From positions 3,348,001-3,412,000 of the forward strand of contig CAXXKC010000003.1 in assembly GCA_963674835.2 (NCBI GenBank): DNA of 64,000 nucleotides, given 5' to 3'. This DNA comes from G963674835 sp963674835 (GTDB lineage: Bacteria > Planctomycetota > Planctomycetia > Pirellulales > Thermoguttaceae). The notes under the pieces are model-generated. The model had not been told where the DNA came from and made no database searches. It was given only the letters and a program-made list of their open reading frames with translations. Every line of letters begins with the position of its first letter. The stretch's first letter is position 1. Below, piece after piece: positions 60,393-64,000 of the stretch. A program made the position numbers and the translations under genes.

Positions 60393-61478
60393 ATGGACAT
60401 CAACCGCTTGCTGCGCGCGGCCGTTCAGTTCGACGCCAGCGATTTGCACCTGCAAGTCGAAAGTCCGCCCATCATCCGCCGGCACGGCACGATGACGTTC
60501 ATGGACTTGCCGCCCATCACGCCGGAAGAAATCCGCCAATTAGCAACGCAGCTGGCCGGCGAAGCTCGACTGGAGCAGGTCGATGCTAAGCAGAGCGGCG
60601 ATTTCTCGTACTTCATTCCCGATCTGGCCCGCTTCCGCATCAACATCTTCTACGAGCAGGGCCGCCTGTGCATCGTCGCCCGAACGATCCCCTTGAAGAT
60701 CAAGGCGTTTGAAGAACTCTGCCTGCCGCCGGCGATTCAGGAAATCGCGGAAGAAGAGCGGGGACTGGTTCTGGTCACCGGCACGACTGGCAGCGGCAAG
60801 AGTACGACGCTCGCGGCGATGATCGACTTTCTCAACCGCACGAAGCGATTGCGGATTATCACGATCGAAGATCCCATCGAGTTTGTCCACACCTCTCAGA
60901 AGTCGCTGATTGCCCAGCGCGAGATCGGCCGCGATACGCCCGGTTTCGCCGAGTCGCTCCGCGGGGCGCTGCGCCAGGACCCCGACGCGATTCTCGTCGG
61001 CGAGCTTCGCGACCTCGAGACCATGCGTACGGCCATGCAGGCAGCCGACACCGGCCACCTCGTCTTCAGCACGGTCCATACGACGAATGCCTCGTTGACC
61101 GTCCAGCGGCTGATCGCGCTGTTTCCGCCGGGCGAACGGGAACTGCTGCTGTTGCAGCTCGCCACGAACCTGGCGGCCGTCATTAGCCAGCGGCTCGCCA
61201 AGCGCAAGTCGGGCGGACGCGTTCCGGTGGTCGAAATCATGCGCGATACGCCCGTGATCCGAAAAGCCATCCTCGAAAACCGCATTTCGAGCCTCACGCA
61301 GGCGATTGCCAACCGCGACAGTGGTATGCAGTTGTTCGATCAGCACCTGGCCGAACTGTACAACCGCGGCGAAATCAGCGGCACCGAGGCGCTGCGACTG
61401 GCGTCGAATCCCGAGGCCGTAGCCTTGGCCATGAAGGGCATCAGCATCGGCGACACGCAAGGCGGATTGGTCCGCTGA
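60393..61478 (+). CDS. pilT: PilT-like type IV pilus retraction ATPase
   Basis: 361 residues from the ATG at 60393. N-terminal PAS-like domain with ASDLHLQVESPPIIR. ATPase core: Walker A VTGTTGSGKSTTLAA, Asp box RIITIEDPIEFVH, Walker B DPDAILVGELRDLET and His box HLVFSTVHTTNASLT. ISQRLAKRK follows. This is a PilT/PilU-type retraction ATPase, not a GspE/PilB assembly ATPase (no tetracysteine). The frame extends upstream, but 60393 gives the normal length. No pilin, pilB, pilC or pilQ gene is near, which is common for pilT. Confidence 0.88.
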   Translation: MDINRLLRAAVQFDASDLHLQVESPPIIRRHGTMTFMDLPPITPEEIRQLATQLAGEARLEQVDAKQSGDFSYFIPDLARFRINIFYEQGRLCIVARTIPLKIKAFEELCLPPAIQEIAEEERGLVLVTGTTGSGKSTTLAAMIDFLNRTKRLRIITIEDPIEFVHTSQKSLIAQREIGRDTPGFAESLRGALRQDPDAILVGELRDLETMRTAMQAADTGHLVFSTVHTTNASLTVQRLIALFPPGERELLLLQLATNLAAVISQRLAKRKSGGRVPVVEIMRDTPVIRKAILENRISSLTQAIANRDSGMQLFDQHLAELYNRGEISGTEALRLASNPEAVALAMKGISIGDTQGGLVR

Positions 61479-61582
61479 AGGCCGTTGCGGGCATTTTGGA
61501 ATGGCCCCCGCCCGGCCCGCGGCACCGGCATGACATGCCAGGACGGACAACGCCATGCTGCGCTGCAAGATCTGGCAGAGAT

Positions 61583-62998
61583 CTAATTGCGGGCAGGCGC
61601 CGACAGGCCGCCTCGCAGCAACATTCCCTCCAGGTTGACGCTTCGGTCCCACAGTTCTTCCAAGCTGCTGAGATACCGCAACGTCGTGTCGTAGTACGTC
61701 CGCTGCGCCATCAGCAGCGTCAGGTATGGAAGCTCGCCCTGCCGGTACCCGGTGGTGGTCATGTCGAGCGACTTTCGGGCGTTGGGAATGATCGTCCCGG
61801 CGTACCTCTCCGACCGGCGATGGGCGTTGAGATACTGTTGGAAGGTCGTGGCAAGTCGGCCGCGCAGTTGCAGCTCGATGCGTTTCAGATCGTTCTGCGC
61901 CGAGGTCAGCTCTGCTTGCGCCCGCAGGATGTTGCCCTGGTTGCGGTTGAAGATCATCAGCGGCACCGCGACCCCCACGTCGACCACCGTATAGCCGTTT
62001 GCCGTGTCCTGCTTCACCACGGCGCCCATCTCGAAGTTTGGAATGCGCTCGGCGCACTGCTTGGCGAGCTCGCATCGCGCTCGCTCCACGCCCGAACGCG
62101 CCTGGGCGATCTCAGGGCTCTCGGTCAGAAGCCGCGATAGTACGTCCTCCCACGTGAGCACGGGCAAGTTGCGTGTCACGTCGCCCACAAGCGAAACGGG
62201 CTCCATCTCCGGCCGTCCCAGCACCGCCGTCAGCCGACGCCACGTGGCCACGTAGACATCCTGCGCTTCGCTCAGGCTGAGCTGGGCATCCTCCGTTTCC
62301 ACCCTGGCCTGCAAAACATCGACCTCGCTGACCTCCTGGGCACGGCGGAGTTGCTCGGTGGCGTTGAGGAGCTGCTGGTCGATGCCGACAAGCTGTCGCT
62401 TAACTTCGATGGTCTTCTGCGCCAGTAGGGTCTCGTAGTAACCTGCACGCACGTCATTCATCACCCGCCAACGCTGCGCCTCCCAGGCGTCCCGCGCCTC
62501 CTGGATCTCATGGCTGGCCACCGCCCGCTCCAGACGCAGCTTGCCGCTGGTAACGATCTCCTGGGTTACCCCACCGCCCTGGAAACCCGCCGCCCCCTCG
62601 TTGCCGACTTCGTCCGCGATATATGCCATCGTCGGATTCGGATAGAGCCCGGCCTGTACATAACCGCCTTGCGCGGCGCGCACTCCCATGGCCGCCTGGA
62701 TCAAGGACGGGTTCGACTGCAGAGCCATGTTCTGCAAATCGTCCAACGTCAATGACGGTCCGGGATCGCCCGAGCCCGATGCCTGTGGCCGATCGGGCGC
62801 CGATGGGGGAAACACGCCTTCGGCAATCGACGCCAGCGAGTTCTGTTGTACCTCGATCGGGTGCCACTCCGCCCCTGGTGACCCGATCACCGCGATCGGC
62901 GAGGGGGCTGTTTCAGCCGTGTAGACCTGGCACGGCAGGGCTGAAACCAACGTCGCGGCCAACAACGGCTTCAGAATACGAGAAATGCGCAATTCCAT
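61583..62998 (-). CDS. TolC-family outer-membrane efflux protein
   Basis: 471 residues from the ATG at 62998, with a signal peptide (LLAATLVSALPCQVYTA). A proline-rich linker is followed by two long TolC repeats: LDDLQNMALQSNPSLIQAAM begins the first, with YVQAGLYPNPTMAY. WEDVLSRLLTESPEIAQARS begins the second, with AVPLMIFNRNQGNILRAQAEL. These heptad-rich segments form the periplasmic barrel. It resembles the CusC/CzcC group. No membrane fusion protein or inner-membrane pump is adjacent in the window, so its efflux system would lie further left or elsewhere. A 463-base region without genes follows towards the tRNA. Confidence 0.85.
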   Translation of the reverse strand: MELRISRILKPLLAATLVSALPCQVYTAETAPSPIAVIGSPGAEWHPIEVQQNSLASIAEGVFPPSAPDRPQASGSGDPGPSLTLDDLQNMALQSNPSLIQAAMGVRAAQGGYVQAGLYPNPTMAYIADEVGNEGAAGFQGGGVTQEIVTSGKLRLERAVASHEIQEARDAWEAQRWRVMNDVRAGYYETLLAQKTIEVKRQLVGIDQQLLNATEQLRRAQEVSEVDVLQARVETEDAQLSLSEAQDVYVATWRRLTAVLGRPEMEPVSLVGDVTRNLPVLTWEDVLSRLLTESPEIAQARSGVERARCELAKQCAERIPNFEMGAVVKQDTANGYTVVDVGVAVPLMIFNRNQGNILRAQAELTSAQNDLKRIELQLRGRLATTFQQYLNAHRRSERYAGTIIPNARKSLDMTTTGYRQGELPYLTLLMAQRTYYDTTLRYLSSLEELWDRSVNLEGMLLRGGLSAPARN

Positions 62999-63461
62999 TA
63001 CCCCCCGTCCCCCAGATGGCAGGGCGAAGCCGCACCAACCTAACGATTGCATCGGTTGCGACGGCAATTCGGCTTGAACCAGTAGTGCCGATTCCGTTGA
63101 GCCACTCCCCGGGCCTTGCGCCCCCTTGCTACCGGCCGCCGTCACTTCGGAACCTCGGGTGCCCAGACGCGACGGGCCGGCTCACAGCATCTCCAGCGGG
63201 ACTGGCTCCGGCGGGCGAGGGAAGACGCGGTCCAGCTCGGCCAAGAATCCACTGCATTGATCACCCGCCCCGATGCCCTCGCCGCGGTTCTCGGTCCGCT
63301 TGCCCCCCGGTTTACCCTGCCTTAAACGGACGTTAGAATTGACCGTGGTTGTACCTATCGCGTTAAGAGGAAGCTGTGCCCAGAACCGCTCGACCCTCAC
63401 CGACAGGCTCCTCGCACTTCCCCAGCACACACAAAAGTAAGCCCTTAAACAAATGCAACTT
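62999..63461. other. 463-base intergenic region before tRNA-Arg
   Basis: No gene with recognisable protein similarity. It should contain the promoters for the leftward TolC-type gene and the rightward tRNA, but no confident -10/-35 pair could be read. Confidence 0.35.
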
Positions 63462-63535
<74 letters not shown>

Positions 63536-63596
63536 CTCTGCAAGCCCCTCCCGTGCTTCTACTTGAGACTTACCCAGCAGAGTGTGAGTTTGAAGT

Positions 63597-63884
63597 ATGG
63601 CTCGATTCTTCGCTGCCGTCGCAGGCGCCCTCATTGGCATTCCTGTTGGCGCTGTGCTTGCCTTCTTCCTCACGTGGGCAGTTTGCGTGCTCTTGAACCC
63701 TGTGATGCCTGGGCTGGGCTAGGTTGGGTGGATCTTCTGTTTCGCCACCGTTCCCGCTGGTGCGTTCATCGGTGGACTCGTCTGTGGCTCTTACGGCGTT
63801 GTTATCGTCAGAGCCTTATCGGCGAAATCAGATAGGGATCGCCCAACAACGCGTGTTCCCCGCCCCGCGTCGCGAACGCCTTGA
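63597..63884 (+). pseudogene. small membrane protein gene interrupted by an in-frame TAG
   Basis: From the ATG at 63597 the frame encodes 41 residues (MARFFAAVAGALIGIPVGAV, then LAFFLTWAVCVLLN) and stops at TAG 63720. The same frame then continues without a break to TGA at 63882 with VGWIFCFATVPAGAFIGG and GSYGVVIVRALS. Both halves are a Gly/Ala-rich membrane helix, so the whole reads as a 95-residue two-helix protein with one stop codon. The likely causes are a point mutation or a read error. No family was recognised. It starts 62 bases after the tRNA. Whether the 41-residue product alone is made is unknown. Confidence 0.45.
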
Positions 63885-64000
63885 GCTTGGCGCACGTATC
63901 CCTTCTCCACTTTCGTCCTCGGCATCATCGCCGATCCGATCACCGGGGTAACCCGCACGCGGTCGGCGGCCGTTATCGAGGCCCGCATTCCCAAGGCGCG
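63885..64000. other. window end, no gene recognised
   Basis: 116 bases with only short frames on both strands; no similarity was recognised. A gene running out of the window cannot be excluded. Confidence 0.3.

Overview
The window is high-GC bacterial DNA with about 50 protein genes, one tRNA and two interrupted genes. Gene content points to a planctomycete, probably near Pirellulales. The pointers are secreted or Tat-signal TIM-barrel 'sugar isomerases', large secreted alpha/beta hydrolases, a lipoprotein with ITDAGL-type leucine-rich repeats, an HTH-EIIA fusion, a reduced mur cluster and a palindromic 'PSPASGRG' repeat. No rRNA, ribosomal-protein or other marker gene is present, so this placement is an inference.

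Layout: (1) 1-668, end of a PHP-type secreted phosphoesterase. (2) 908-5570, a tightly overlapping phosphate-uptake operon, pstS-pstC-pstA-pstB1-pstB2. Its two ATPases carry complementary active-site defects. (3) 5561-8099, two leftward secreted genes (esterase, TIM-barrel isomerase). (4) 8336-10070, a two-gene SufC/SufBD iron-sulfur module, followed by a lone receiver domain, an LRR lipoprotein and a secreted beta-propeller-like protein. (5) 13796-36426, a surface-polysaccharide locus: a Wzm/Wzt ABC exporter with a carbohydrate-binding domain, two UDP-galactopyranose-mutase-like flavoproteins, at least eight glycosyltransferases of several folds, an asparagine synthase, two methyltransferases, and rfbB/rfbA for dTDP-4-keto-6-deoxyglucose. 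(6) 36427-38553, a multi-TM protein with TPR repeats. (7) 38691-41358, a translationally coupled zinc/manganese ABC importer (znuA-znuC-znuB), then a nucleoside-permease-like MFS protein. (8) 42801-48533, leftward peptidoglycan precursor genes murE-murF-mraY-murG without the usual division genes. MurG carries a repeat-derived insertion in its interdomain linker. (9) 48822-50367, an HTH-EIIA regulator followed by a frameshifted receiver-like gene. (10) 50490-62998, catabolic and secreted functions (MFS transporter, isomerase, large esterase, Nudix hydrolase, STN-like protein, PL8 polysaccharide lyase), then a divergent STAS/PilT pair and a TolC-type outer-membrane protein. (11) 63462-63884, tRNA-Arg(TCG) and a small membrane-protein gene split by an in-frame stop.

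The strongest oddity is the PstB pair. PstB1 keeps the LSGGQ signature but has lost the Q-loop Gln and H-loop His. PstB2 keeps Walker A, Q-loop, Walker B and H-loop but has LTLEQ in place of LSGGQ. Together they can build exactly one canonical ATP site, which predicts an obligate asymmetric heterodimer in a transporter family that normally uses a PstB homodimer.
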